NCBI GenBank assembly: GCA_902785455.1
Contig: CACZYY010000005.1
Location: forward strand, 1 to 64,000
Direction: 5' to 3'
Length of the DNA stretch: 64,000 nucleotides
Source of the DNA: an uncultured Spirochaetaceae bacterium
Lineage (GTDB): Bacteria > Spirochaetota > Spirochaetia > Treponematales > Treponemataceae
Shown: positions 42,691 through 50,183 of the stretch, in pieces
How the letters are laid out: each line of letters opens with the position of its first letter
Numbering within the stretch: the stretch's first letter is position 1
Notes under the pieces: model-generated
What the model was told of the DNA's origin: nothing
The model's database searches: none
What the model saw: the letters and a program-made list of their open reading frames with translations, nothing else
Program-made: the position numbers and the translations under genes

Positions 42691-43710
42691 ATGTCAGAAG
42701 AATTAGAAACAAATGCAGATAAAATCCTGGCTGAAGCCATGAGAATGAGCGAAAAAATCGAGGCAGACATTGCCCAGAATCCCAAAAAATACCGTGTTTT
42801 GACCGGTGACCGACCGACTGGCCGCCTTCACATCGGGCATTACTTCGGCTCGCTCAAAAACCGCGTCCGCCTTTCAAAACTTGGCGTTCCAACGATGATT
42901 TTGATTGCGGATGACTATCTTGCGGCTGGAATTGAGCCGGGCGAGAATGTGTGCATTTATCCGCACAGTCATGTTCCTGAGGCTAACCAGCTTATGGTTC
43001 CTTTCCTCACGCTCGTAACGAAGAGTGACCTTGACCGAAACCCGACCGTAAAGGACGAGATGGCCAAGTCTTCAATCCCGCTCAACGCAGGCATGTACAC
43101 TTATCCTGTTCATCAGGCTGTGGATATCCTTTTCTGCAAAGGAAATGTTGTTCCTGTCGGAAAGGATCAGCTTCCGCATCTTGAGATTGCGCGCCAGATT
43201 GCACGCCGCTTCAACAACAAATTCTGCAAGGGCATCGAGCCGATTTTCCCTGAGCCGCACGCCCTTCTTTCAAAGACTCCGATGATTATGGGCCTTGACG
43301 GAAGCGCAAAAATGTCAAAGTCGCTCGGAAACACTATCATGCTTTCTGCTACGGACGACGAGACTGCAAAGGCTATCAAAAAGGCAAAGACTGACCAGGA
43401 CAGGCACATCACTTACGATCCTGTAAACCGCCCGGAAGTTGCAAACCTCTTGCGCATTATTTCCCTTTGTACTGACGAGACCCCGGAGGCTATCGCCGAG
43501 CGAATCGGTGACGGTGGCGGCGGAATGCTCAAGAACACGCTCACAGAGGCTTTGAACGAGCATTTGAGGCCGTTGCGCACAAAACGAGCCGAGCTTGAGA
43601 AGCAGCCTGAGCTTATCAAAAAAGTCCTGAACGAAGGCGTTGAGAAAGCCCGTGAAATCGCAAGCAAAACGCTTCTTGAAGTGCGCCACGTGATGAACAT
43701 GGAGATATAG
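42691..43710 (+). CDS. trpS: Tryptophanyl-tRNA synthetase with internal deletion
   Basis: Class I aminoacyl-tRNA synthetase charging tRNA-Trp, 339 residues. Class I motifs are GRLHIGHYFGSL (about 45-56) and AKMSKSLGN (about 209-217). VPVGKDQLPHLE and GMYTYPVHQAVDIL are family hallmarks. Compared with the family pattern IADxxALTx(about 20)LDYLAxGIDP, the text here runs LIADDYLAAGIEP (about residue 71-83), so about 23 residues between the second strand and the next helix are missing in frame. An N-terminal extension of about 33 residues compensates in length. A TATAAT box and GAGGAA ribosome site precede the ATG. Confidence 0.9.
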   Translation: MSEELETNADKILAEAMRMSEKIEADIAQNPKKYRVLTGDRPTGRLHIGHYFGSLKNRVRLSKLGVPTMILIADDYLAAGIEPGENVCIYPHSHVPEANQLMVPFLTLVTKSDLDRNPTVKDEMAKSSIPLNAGMYTYPVHQAVDILFCKGNVVPVGKDQLPHLEIARQIARRFNNKFCKGIEPIFPEPHALLSKTPMIMGLDGSAKMSKSLGNTIMLSATDDETAKAIKKAKTDQDRHITYDPVNRPEVANLLRIISLCTDETPEAIAERIGDGGGGMLKNTLTEALNEHLRPLRTKRAELEKQPELIKKVLNEGVEKAREIASKTLLEVRHVMNMEI

Positions 43711-43712
43711 GA

Positions 43713-43831
43713 AACCACAGATTACACAGATTAAAAGGATTATATCTCTCGTATATGAAAGATTTTCGTATGGTGCGGAAGTCTTTCAACTCGGATATAT
43801 ATAATCTGTGGCATCTGTGTAATCTGTGGTT
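43713..43831. repeat. Palindromic intergenic repeat family B, copy 3
   Basis: AACCACAGATTACACAGATT at the left is mirrored by the right end, in which ATCTGTGTAATCTGTGGTT is visible. The centre holds a second imperfect palindrome with an ATATCT/GGATAT core. It begins 3 nt after trpS and ends about 20 nt before yicC. Confidence 0.9.
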
Positions 43832-43852
43832 AATTTTTTGGAGTTTGCTTAT

Positions 43853-44722
43853 ATGAACAGCATGACAGGTTACGGGTTCAAGGAATCCGTTGTTGATGAT
43901 ACTCAGATTAGCGTTGAAATCAAATCGGTGAACAACCGCTTCCTTGATTTGAACATAAATCTTCCGTATTTTCTCAATCCGCTTGAGTCTCGGGTGCGAA
44001 AAATCATCTCTGATAAAATCGTGCGCGGAAAGGTTGACGTCACAATACGTGTAAAGGACATGGCCTCAACGGCAAAAGTCACGGCAGATCCTCAGGCGGC
44101 TAAGATGTATGCCGAGGCTATCTCTCAGATTGCCGTGAGCCTTGGGCGAAGGTCTGAGGATATTCCGCTTTCGCTCATCGTGGGGCAGGAAGGTGTCCTC
44201 AACATCACGCATGAATACGACGCTGACTCTTACTGGGCAAAGATTGAGGGAGTCTTTAACGAAGTTTTTGAGCAGTTTGTCTTTGACCGTAAGCGGGAAG
44301 GTGAGAACCTCAAAAAAGACCTTCTTTCAAAGCTTGATGTCCTTGATTCCTGTGCCGCTTTCTTCAAGGAGTGGCAGCCAAAAATGGAAGAGAAGTTCCG
44401 CGAGCAGATTACGACCAGATTCAAGGAGCTTCTGGGCGATAATGTTGACGAAAACCGCATCATGACCGAAGTTGCCGCGATGATGGTCCGCTACACAATC
44501 AACGAGGAAATTATCCGCCTGCACAGCCATCTGGCCGCCCTTCGCAAGGAGTTCAGCGAGAATCCAGTTCCCGGCAAGCGAATTGACTTCATTTGTCAGG
44601 AAGCGAACCGCGAAATCAACACAATCGGAAGCAAGAATCAGTTCACTGAGGTGGGTGCAATGGTAGTAAATGCCAAAGATGCGCTCGAAAACATCCGTGA
44701 GCAGAGCAAAAACGTGGAGTAG
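43853..44722 (+). CDS. YicC family endoribonuclease
   Basis: A 289-residue YicC-family protein. The N-terminus MNSMTGYG is diagnostic; the N-terminal domain holds EIKSVNNRFLDLNINLP, and the C-terminal DUF1732 region ends with KRIDFICQEANREINTIGSK (about 242-261) and the last helix. Members have been reported as endoribonucleases. The ATG at 43853 fits the family start and a GGAG upstream. It lies between two family B repeats. Confidence 0.92.
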   Translation: MNSMTGYGFKESVVDDTQISVEIKSVNNRFLDLNINLPYFLNPLESRVRKIISDKIVRGKVDVTIRVKDMASTAKVTADPQAAKMYAEAISQIAVSLGRRSEDIPLSLIVGQEGVLNITHEYDADSYWAKIEGVFNEVFEQFVFDRKREGENLKKDLLSKLDVLDSCAAFFKEWQPKMEEKFREQITTRFKELLGDNVDENRIMTEVAAMMVRYTINEEIIRLHSHLAALRKEFSENPVPGKRIDFICQEANREINTIGSKNQFTEVGAMVVNAKDALENIREQSKNVE

Positions 44723-44726
44723 AGGG

Positions 44727-44912
44727 AATCACAGATTACACCGATTACACAGATTGAAAATTTTGTCGGAACTTATCCGTATTTGGGGAAGCGACTCGCA
44801 AAAGAAAGAAAAATACATAATCTGTGACATCTGTGTAATTTGTGGTTAAAAAATATATAAAATCTGTGGATGAAATCTGAATTCCCTCTGTGGACTCTGT
44901 GCCCTCCGTGAG
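44727..44912. repeat. Palindromic intergenic repeat family B, copy 4 plus degenerate tail
   Basis: AATCACAGATTACACCGATT with ACACAGATT at the left pairs with ACATCTGTGTAATTTGTGGTT (44827-44847). It is followed by a string of partial CTGTGG and CTGTG motifs to 44912. It fills the gap between yicC and cmk; no gene was seen in it. Confidence 0.8.
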
Positions 44913-44937
44913 GAATTTTTATAAAAAAGGAGAAATT

Positions 44938-45495
44938 ATGTCGGAATACAAACTTAAAAAAGAACTTCGGGTGGCCATTTCCGGGAAGTCGGGCTGCGGT
45001 AACACAACTGTTTCTACAATGCTTGCGGAAAAGCTCGGAATCAAGCTTATAAATTACACTTTCCGCCAGCTTGCGGCAGAAAAGGGGCTTACTCTTGCTC
45101 AGGTAATTGAAAACGCAAAGAATGATGACAGCTATGATGTCGCCGTTGACACGCATCAGGTTGCCCTTGCTCAGGCCGAGTCTTGCGTTCTAGGCAGCCG
45201 GCTTGCAATCTGGATGCTCAAAGAAGCTGATGTGAAGGTTTATCTCATCGCAAGCGACGACACCCGCGCAAAGAGAATCCTCAACCGTGAGGGCGGGGAC
45301 TTGCAGCAAATCAAGGACTTCACCGCAATGCGTGACCGTGAGGACAGCGCGCGCTACATGAAGCTTTATCAGATTGACAACAATGAGTACGAATTCGCCG
45401 ATCTCAAGATTGATACGGCTACCCGCACTCCAGAAATGATTGTCGAGATGATTCTTGATTACCTTGAGAAACGTGATTTTATCGAAAAAAAATAA
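44938..45495 (+). CDS. cmk: Cytidylate kinase-like protein
   Basis: A P-loop nucleotide kinase (185 residues) of the short cytidylate kinase type. Walker A is ISGKSGCGNTT (about residue 14-24); the lid region has the arginine-rich RAKRILNREGGD and AMRDREDSARYMKLYQID; DLKIDTATRTPEM closes the domain. It most likely phosphorylates CMP/dCMP. The ATG at 44938 has a strong AAGGAG site; longer in-frame starts run into the repeat. A terminator follows. Confidence 0.85.
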   Translation: MSEYKLKKELRVAISGKSGCGNTTVSTMLAEKLGIKLINYTFRQLAAEKGLTLAQVIENAKNDDSYDVAVDTHQVALAQAESCVLGSRLAIWMLKEADVKVYLIASDDTRAKRILNREGGDLQQIKDFTAMRDREDSARYMKLYQIDNNEYEFADLKIDTATRTPEMIVEMILDYLEKRDFIEKK

Positions 45496-45509
45496 AAATA
45501 TTTGTTCAA

Positions 45510-45545
45510 AGAGGGCTGTCTTTTAAAAGGCGGCTCTTTTTTTTG
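45510..45545 (+). terminator. Terminator of cmk
   Basis: AGAG(GG)CTGTC pairs with GGCGGCTCT with a two-base bulge, followed by eight T. Confidence 0.65.
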
Positions 45546-45550
45546 TCCTT

Positions 45551-45922
45551 TTAGTCTTTCCAGAGCTCTGCTCTTAATTCAGCTCCGGTTTTGTTCGGAA
45601 CGAAGACTACGTTCGTGCAGTCTACGGCTTTTTTGATGTAGTCCATTGTTGTGATCATTTTGCCTTCGTGCAAAAGCGGGCGCATGAGCCATCCGCCTGC
45701 AAGGTATATTTTTCCGTCTTTCCCGCGTGTTATGTAAAGGTTCGCCTCTAGCTCGTCTATGTTTTTTTGAATAATTTTGTTGACAAGAACTTCTTTGGGG
45801 AATGGAAGACTTCCGCCTTTAGCGGCAACTTCCTGATCCACGTTTGCGCTGATTGTGGCTTCAAGGGCTGAGTACATTGCGAATTCAATCTCGTTTTCGA
45901 TAGATGATTCTGAAAGTTCCAT
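45551..45922 (-). CDS. Hypothetical protein (123 aa)
   Basis: A 123-residue soluble protein, no signal peptide or membrane segment. It starts with an acidic helix (ELSESSIENEIEFAMYSALEA), then LPFPKEVLVNKIIQKN, and ends in a beta-rich part (NLYITRGKDGKIYLAGGWLMRP, VVFVPNKTGAEL). I do not recognise a family. It stands alone between the convergent cmk and the tRNA-Thr/Tyr unit. Confidence 0.65.
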   Translation of the reverse strand: MELSESSIENEIEFAMYSALEATISANVDQEVAAKGGSLPFPKEVLVNKIIQKNIDELEANLYITRGKDGKIYLAGGWLMRPLLHEGKMITTMDYIKKAVDCTNVVFVPNKTGAELRAELWKD

Positions 45923-46042
45923 ATCGATAAAAAAATAAGTCTATAATTAATTATCGTGCATAAAATGCGATTTCGCAAGAAAAACAATTAAAACGTTTTG
46001 AAACTTTTGTCTGAAGGAGTCTGAAAGGAATTTGTATGAAAT

Positions 46043-46077
46043 AAAAAAAACGGCCTTGAACTGAATCAAGACCGTTT
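46043..46077 (-). terminator. Terminator of the tRNA-Thr/Tyr unit
   Basis: On the minus strand AACGGTCTTGA pairs with TCAAGGCCGTT (one G-T pair), then eight T. Confidence 0.9.
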
Positions 46078-46079
46078 AG

Positions 46080-46161
46080 TGGGGAGTGAGGGACTCGGAC
46101 CCCCGAACCCGAAAGGGAGCGGATTTACAGTCCGCCGCAATTGCCGCTATGCGAACTCCCC
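46080..46161 (-). tRNA. tRNA-Tyr (anticodon GTA)
   Basis: An 82-nt class II tRNA with a variable arm. Anticodon stem GCGGA/TCCGC with loop CTGTAAA (GTA); acceptor GGGGAGT with ACTCCCC. The T-loop reads TCCGAGT, with C at position 55 where T (pseudouridine) is near-universal. Second gene of the tRNA-Thr/Tyr unit. Confidence 0.95.
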
Positions 46162-46178
46162 ATTTTGCCTTTCGGCTA

Positions 46179-46251
46179 AGCTGCTTGTAGGACTTGGACC
46201 CACGACCCCGAGATTACAAATCACGTGCTCTACCAACTGAGCTAAAGCAGC
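46179..46251 (-). tRNA. tRNA-Thr (anticodon TGT), with stem mismatch
   Basis: A 73-nt cloverleaf with acceptor GCTGCTT/AAGCAGC and anticodon loop TTTGTAA (TGT). The anticodon stem CGTGA/TCTCG has a T-T mismatch at positions 29-41, and the T-loop reads TCCAAGT (C55). Identity is clear, but the two departures are unusual for a functional tRNA. Confidence 0.9.
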
Positions 46252-46293
46252 ATCTTTTTTTAGTACCGAACGTTGTCGTTTCGGAATGATTAG

Positions 46294-46322
46294 ATATTAT
46301 CTGACAGCAAAAAAAATGTCAA
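46294..46322 (-). promoter_or_regulatory. Promoter of the tRNA-Thr/Tyr unit
   Basis: On the minus strand TTGACA, 17-nt spacer, TAATAT; about 42 nt upstream of tRNA-Thr. Confidence 0.85.
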
Positions 46323-46371
46323 TAGGTGAAAACATTTTTTTTGCATTTTTTTTTTATTTTTTTTATCGGAC

Positions 46372-46749
46372 TTATTTTCTTGCAAAATCCGGACGGAGTT
46401 TTTCACCACCGTTGATATAAACATGAACAGGCTTCGCATTTTCGTCCATATAAGCCGTGACAAGAACGCGGACCATTTTTTCTGGAGAACCCACGACTTT
46501 AGCTTCCTGTGAGCTGAATAGCGGAATTTGAGACACGTCGAATTCATCCTGACCCTTTCGGAGGGCCATCGCAGGGTTCATGACATTCAAGTCTTCGGTG
46601 ATTGTGAACTGAATCGAGACGAAATCCTTCTGGACAAGCTTGTTCTCTGCAAAAAGTTTAAGGCACATTTCGCATACATTTTTAATAATTGACTCCGAAT
46701 TATTCTCCGCACCCGTAGCACCCCGGATCGCAAAAAGTCTTTGTGACAT
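46372..46749 (-). CDS. Chorismate mutase (AroH class)
   Basis: Monofunctional chorismate mutase of the AroH trimeric beta-barrel fold, 125 residues. It rearranges chorismate to prephenate for Phe and Tyr synthesis. The N-terminal RLFAIRGATGAENNSESI with the conserved Arg, ISIQFTxTxDLN-like FVSIQFTITEDLNVMNPA (about residue 43-60), and C-terminal VRVLVTAYMDE (about 93-103) are characteristic. It is a single gene, upstream of the tRNA promoter on the same strand. Confidence 0.9.
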   Translation of the reverse strand: MSQRLFAIRGATGAENNSESIIKNVCEMCLKLFAENKLVQKDFVSIQFTITEDLNVMNPAMALRKGQDEFDVSQIPLFSSQEAKVVGSPEKMVRVLVTAYMDENAKPVHVYINGGEKLRPDFARK

Positions 46750-46849
46750 ATTTTCTCCCTTTATAAAGTGGCGACACCTTTTTTATGAATGATTTTTTTG
46801 ATAGAATATCTGAAATTATATCTTTTTACAAAAGGTAATTCAAGAAAAC

Positions 46850-47260
46850 ATGGAAAAAGAGGCAGAACTCGAAGAAATCGCAGAGCTTGAACCTCTGCCA
46901 GAGCCTGAGGAAGCAAAAAAAACACGAAGGCTTCCGCCTCTCCTAAGGCTTTGCCGCAGGGCTACGGTCTTTCTGTCGCTCACTTTGATTGCAACGATAA
47001 TCTTTTTTCTCACTGGTAACCAGCAGGCCTTTCTGGACTCAAACCTCAAGCTGATTCTTCAGATTATCAGTGTCAACGCGATCGCCCTCAGTTTTTTTTC
47101 GGGTATATCAAGCCTTGAATGTATTTTCTACCTTGTAAAAAGCAAAAAATTCAGGATGCTGCTTCACCTCATCATATACATTCTTGTCTTAGCCGCAGGC
47201 ATCTCGATCTCACTGTTTTCCCTCACGATAAATCTTCTTTCAGAAGGCATTTCTTTCTGA
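46850..47260 (+). CDS. Hypothetical membrane protein
   Basis: A 136-residue protein with an acidic N-terminal tail (Glu/Pro-rich, about residues 1-22), a basic patch, and three predicted membrane helices (about 38-55, 67-85, 103-130). No family is recognised. It lies 13 nt before the nucleotidyltransferase gene on the same strand, so the two probably share a transcript. Confidence 0.6.
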   Translation: MEKEAELEEIAELEPLPEPEEAKKTRRLPPLLRLCRRATVFLSLTLIATIIFFLTGNQQAFLDSNLKLILQIISVNAIALSFFSGISSLECIFYLVKSKKFRMLLHLIIYILVLAAGISISLFSLTINLLSEGISF

Positions 47261-47273
47261 TATAATATTTTTC

Positions 47274-48683
47274 ATGAAATCCATAAAAATTCCAGAAACT
47301 CTCAAAAAACTAAACGAAATATTTGCAAAGAACGGATTTGAGGCTTATCTTGTCGGCGGAGCTGTTCGCGACGTGCTTCTTGGCAAAAAAGCCAGCGACT
47401 GGGATGTAACCACAAACGCAACTCCGGAACAAATGATTAAAATCTTCCATCGCGTAATTCCAACGGGGATTGCCCACGGAACAGTCACAATTCATTTTAT
47501 GGGCGCTGAAATCGAAGCAACCACATTCAGAAGCGAATCAGGATACTCGGACGGAAGGCACCCTGACAACGTAAGTTTTGACGCCACGCTTGAAGACGAT
47601 CTCTCACGACGAGACTTTACGATGAACGCAATTGCAGCTTCCCTTGCCGATGGAACAATAATAGACCCGTTTGAAGGGCGAAAAGATATAAAGTCAAAGA
47701 CCATACGGACGGTAGGAAATGCCCGAGACAGATTTCTTGAAGACGGACTTCGCCCGATCAGAGCAATCAGATTTTCAAGCCAGCTCAATTTTGAAATTGA
47801 AAAGGGTACTTACGAGGCAATCAAACTACCGGAAGTTCAGGAAAAAATTAAATCCATTTCGATGGAGCGTTTCCGTGATGAATTTGAGAAAATTTTGCGT
47901 TCCGAAGAACCATCGTTAGCCTTGCACCGAATGGAAAAAACCGGAATTTTAAAAGCATTTATCCCGGAGCTTGCAGATTGTCGGGGGTGTGAGCAGGCGG
48001 ACATGCGCGGCTTCCATGAATTTGATGTGCTCGACCATAATCTCTATGCTTGCGACGGCGCACCACGAGAAAACGAAATTGTAAGGCTCGCCGCACTTTT
48101 CCACGACATAGGCAAAAAAGAAGCGAAAGTAATCGAAAAGCTTGAATATCCCAAAGGCTCAGGTTGTTTTGTAGAGCAGATTCATTTTCATGGGCACGAA
48201 CGATATTCGTCAAAAACAACAAAAGAAATCCTCATCCGGCTGAAATTCCCAAACAGCGTAATAAATCAGGTCACGCACCTTATCGAACAGCACATGTTCT
48301 TTTTTGAGGAAAACTGGAGCGACGCCGCCGTAAGAAGATTTTTGGTGAGGGTAAAGCCTGAATGCGTAGAAGACTTGTTTTCACTCCGCATCGCCGACAT
48401 TTACGGAATGCACAGATACAAAGTTGACCCGATGAATGACGGCGTGCAGAAACTTTTCATTCTCCGCGAAAGAATCAGAAAAATTCAATCACGACAAACG
48501 GCTCTCTCTCTGAAGGATCTTGCGGTAAACGGGAATGACCTCATTAACGCCGGTATTCCAGCCGGAAAGAAATTAGGTTTCATTCTTAACGAACTTTTTC
48601 AGTGCGTCTTAGATGATCCAGAAATGAACGAAAAAGAAAAACTCCTTACAGTAGCAAGAAATATCGTGGCCAAAAATACCTGA
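47274..48683 (+). CDS. CCA-adding / poly(A) polymerase-type nucleotidyltransferase with HD domain
   Basis: A class II tRNA nucleotidyltransferase-type enzyme, 469 residues. The catalytic motif is LVGGAVRDVLLGKKASDWDV (about residue 25-44), with the DxD pair. RRDFTMNAIA (about 104-113) and the RNA-binding segment ED+LRPIRAIRF are conserved. An HD domain follows with LAALFHDIGKKEAK (about 266-279) and HGHERYSSK. Several tRNAs here lack an encoded CCA, which fits a CCA-adding role. Poly(A) polymerase activity cannot be excluded. Confidence 0.88.
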   Translation: MKSIKIPETLKKLNEIFAKNGFEAYLVGGAVRDVLLGKKASDWDVTTNATPEQMIKIFHRVIPTGIAHGTVTIHFMGAEIEATTFRSESGYSDGRHPDNVSFDATLEDDLSRRDFTMNAIAASLADGTIIDPFEGRKDIKSKTIRTVGNARDRFLEDGLRPIRAIRFSSQLNFEIEKGTYEAIKLPEVQEKIKSISMERFRDEFEKILRSEEPSLALHRMEKTGILKAFIPELADCRGCEQADMRGFHEFDVLDHNLYACDGAPRENEIVRLAALFHDIGKKEAKVIEKLEYPKGSGCFVEQIHFHGHERYSSKTTKEILIRLKFPNSVINQVTHLIEQHMFFFEENWSDAAVRRFLVRVKPECVEDLFSLRIADIYGMHRYKVDPMNDGVQKLFILRERIRKIQSRQTALSLKDLAVNGNDLINAGIPAGKKLGFILNELFQCVLDDPEMNEKEKLLTVARNIVAKNT

Positions 48684-48725
48684 TAAAAAAAATCAAAAAA
48701 AATGCAAATTTTTTTTGAAAATCTG

Positions 48726-48754
48726 TTGACATTTTTTTTGCGTAGGTATATATT
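48726..48754 (+). promoter_or_regulatory. Promoter of the tRNA-Phe/Gly unit
   Basis: TTGACA, 17-nt spacer, TATATT; the -10 box ends 22 nt before tRNA-Phe. Confidence 0.85.
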
Positions 48755-48776
48755 AGTCAACGTCACGAGACAACAA

Positions 48777-48849
48777 GCCGGTGTAGCTCAGTTGGTAGAG
48801 CAGCAGACTGAAAATCTGCCTGTCGTTGGTCCGATTCCAATCGCTGGCA
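48777..48849 (+). tRNA. tRNA-Phe (anticodon GAA)
   Basis: A 73-nt cloverleaf: acceptor GCCGGTG/CGCTGGC, anticodon stem GCAGA/TCTGC with loop CTGAAAA (GAA). The T-stem is GTTGG/CCAAT and the T-loop TCCGATT, again with C55. CCA is not encoded. Confidence 0.95.
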
Positions 48850-48855
48850 CTTCTT

Positions 48856-48928
48856 GCGGCAGTCATATAACGGCTCATTATCTCAGCCTTCCAAGCTGAT
48901 GACGAGGGTTCGACTCCCTTCTGCCGCT
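48856..48928 (+). tRNA. tRNA-Gly (anticodon TCC)
   Basis: A 73-nt cloverleaf with acceptor GCGGCAG/CTGCCGC, anticodon stem CAGC/GCTG with loop CTTCCAA (TCC), and a normal T-loop TTCGACT. It is 6 nt after tRNA-Phe in the same transcript. CCA is not encoded. Confidence 0.94.
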
Positions 48929-48929
48929 G

Positions 48930-48964
48930 AAAAGCTTCTAGTAAATGCTAGAAGCTTTTTTTAT
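48930..48964 (+). terminator. Terminator of the tRNA-Phe/Gly unit
   Basis: AAAGCTTCTAG pairs with CTAGAAGCTTT around a 6-nt loop, then a T-run. Confidence 0.9.
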
Positions 48965-49036
48965 TTCCAAAATCTCTTTTATCTCTAATTTTTCATATCT
49001 AGAATTTTTAATTTTTTTTCATGTGTGTATTACTCT

Positions 49037-49065
49037 TTGACAAACGATTGTTATAGGATTATACT
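49037..49065 (+). promoter_or_regulatory. Promoter of the MBL-mltG-dnaG-rpoD region
   Basis: TTGACA, 17-nt spacer, TATACT; the -10 box ends about 31 nt before the ATG at 49097. Confidence 0.8.
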
Positions 49066-49096
49066 ATTTAAGTATTGTTCTTGTTTTTAAGAATGT

Positions 49097-49986
49097 ATGG
49101 GGTCATCGGTGAATATACAATTTTGGGGAGTGAGAGGGTCGATACCGACTCCATTATCAGCTCAGCAGGTTAAAATGAAACTTATAGCGGCTTTGCAGCG
49201 TATCAAGCCTGAGGATATTGCGTCTGAAGAGTCAAAAGAAAAATTTATAAATGATTTGCCGTGGTGGATTTCTGGTACTGTTGGCGGCAATACCCCCTGT
49301 GTTGAGACAACATTAAAAGACGGTGTTAAGCTTATTTTTGATGCTGGTTCTGGTATGCGCGTTATGGGTAAGTTTTCGGATCTTCCGGCTGACAAGCATT
49401 ATCATCTTTTTATGTCGCACTTCCATTGGGATCATATTCAGGGGCTCCCGTTTTTTGACAGCTCGTACAATCCGAATGTGATTTTTGATGTGTATTCGCC
49501 TTTTGCAGACATGAAGGAATATCTTGCAAAGCAGATGGTCGCTCCGTTTTATCCTGTTGATTTTTCTGCAATCGAAAAGCATTTTAATTTTCATGTAATT
49601 AAGCCGGGGCAGATACTGAATATTGGTGATGCCGAGGTTACGTGCGTAAGAATGTCTCATATATTGAGCTTGGCTCAAAGGATTTTGCCAATACAGAAGA
49701 GCGTGCGAAAATCTTTGAGAATGCTGATGTCATGCTTATTGATTCTCAATACACCGTCGAAGAAGCTTTGCGAAAGGTGAACTGGGGGCATTCTGCTTTT
49801 TGTTATGCAATCGATTTTGCTGCTGCATGGAAGGTTAAAAAGATGTTTATGTTCCATCATGAGCCCACTTATGATGACCGCAAGCTGAATACAATTCTTG
49901 AGTCTGCAAAATGGTACGCCAATTATGTCTCTGGTGATTCGCTGGAGATAGATCTTGCTCGTGAAGGAACAGTGCTGGATATATGA
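49097..49986 (+). pseudogene. MBL-fold metallohydrolase, disrupted by an internal deletion and frameshift
   Basis: A metallo-beta-lactamase-fold protein split into two frames. The 5' part (49097 to about 49660) has FWGVRGSIPTP, GGNTPCVET and the metal motif SHFHWDH (about residue 112-118), ending in CVRMSH. From about 49661 the family continues only in another frame: ELGSKDFANTEERAKIFENADVMLIDSQYT, then WGHSAFCYAIDFA and FHHEPTYDD to the stop at 49986. Relatives have about 20-25 residues between SH and ELGSKD, including the metal-binding ATD aspartate; these are missing. The deletion is therefore out of frame and removes a ligand. Both halves are otherwise intact, so the event is recent or an assembly error. 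The downstream ORF overlaps its 3' end. Confidence 0.8.
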
Positions 49987-50183
49987 CGGGCGATTCAGTT
50001 CACAACGAAACTCCAGTGTTTTTTGACTATCAGTTTACGGAGCGTGAGGTTCGAGTTCTTGCGCGTTTTCTCAGGAAGAATCAGGAGCATATTCCGGACG
50101 AATTGCTTGATTTTTCTGCCAAAATCGAGAGGGTTATGTATAATTCCATGTCCATTGATGAGGCAGAGGCTTTCTACTCATGA
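49983..50183 (+). CDS. Small hypothetical protein (66 aa)
   Basis: A short acidic protein overlapping the MBL-fold gene (ATGA) and mltG by 4 nt each. It is rich in helical charged residues: REVRVLARFLRKNQEHIPDELLDF and SAKIERVMYNSMSIDEAEAFY. The tight overlaps on both sides argue that it is real. No family is recognised. Confidence 0.6.
   Translation: MTGDSVHNETPVFFDYQFTEREVRVLARFLRKNQEHIPDELLDFSAKIERVMYNSMSIDEAEAFYS

Noticed and set aside
48702-48899. A 65-codon ORF over the tRNA-Phe and tRNA-Gly genes
   Set aside because: It is a chance reading of the two tRNAs.
49642-49986. The 3' half of the MBL gene as an independent small gene
   Set aside because: It starts without a ribosome site and its sequence continues the C-terminal part of the same family as the upstream half.
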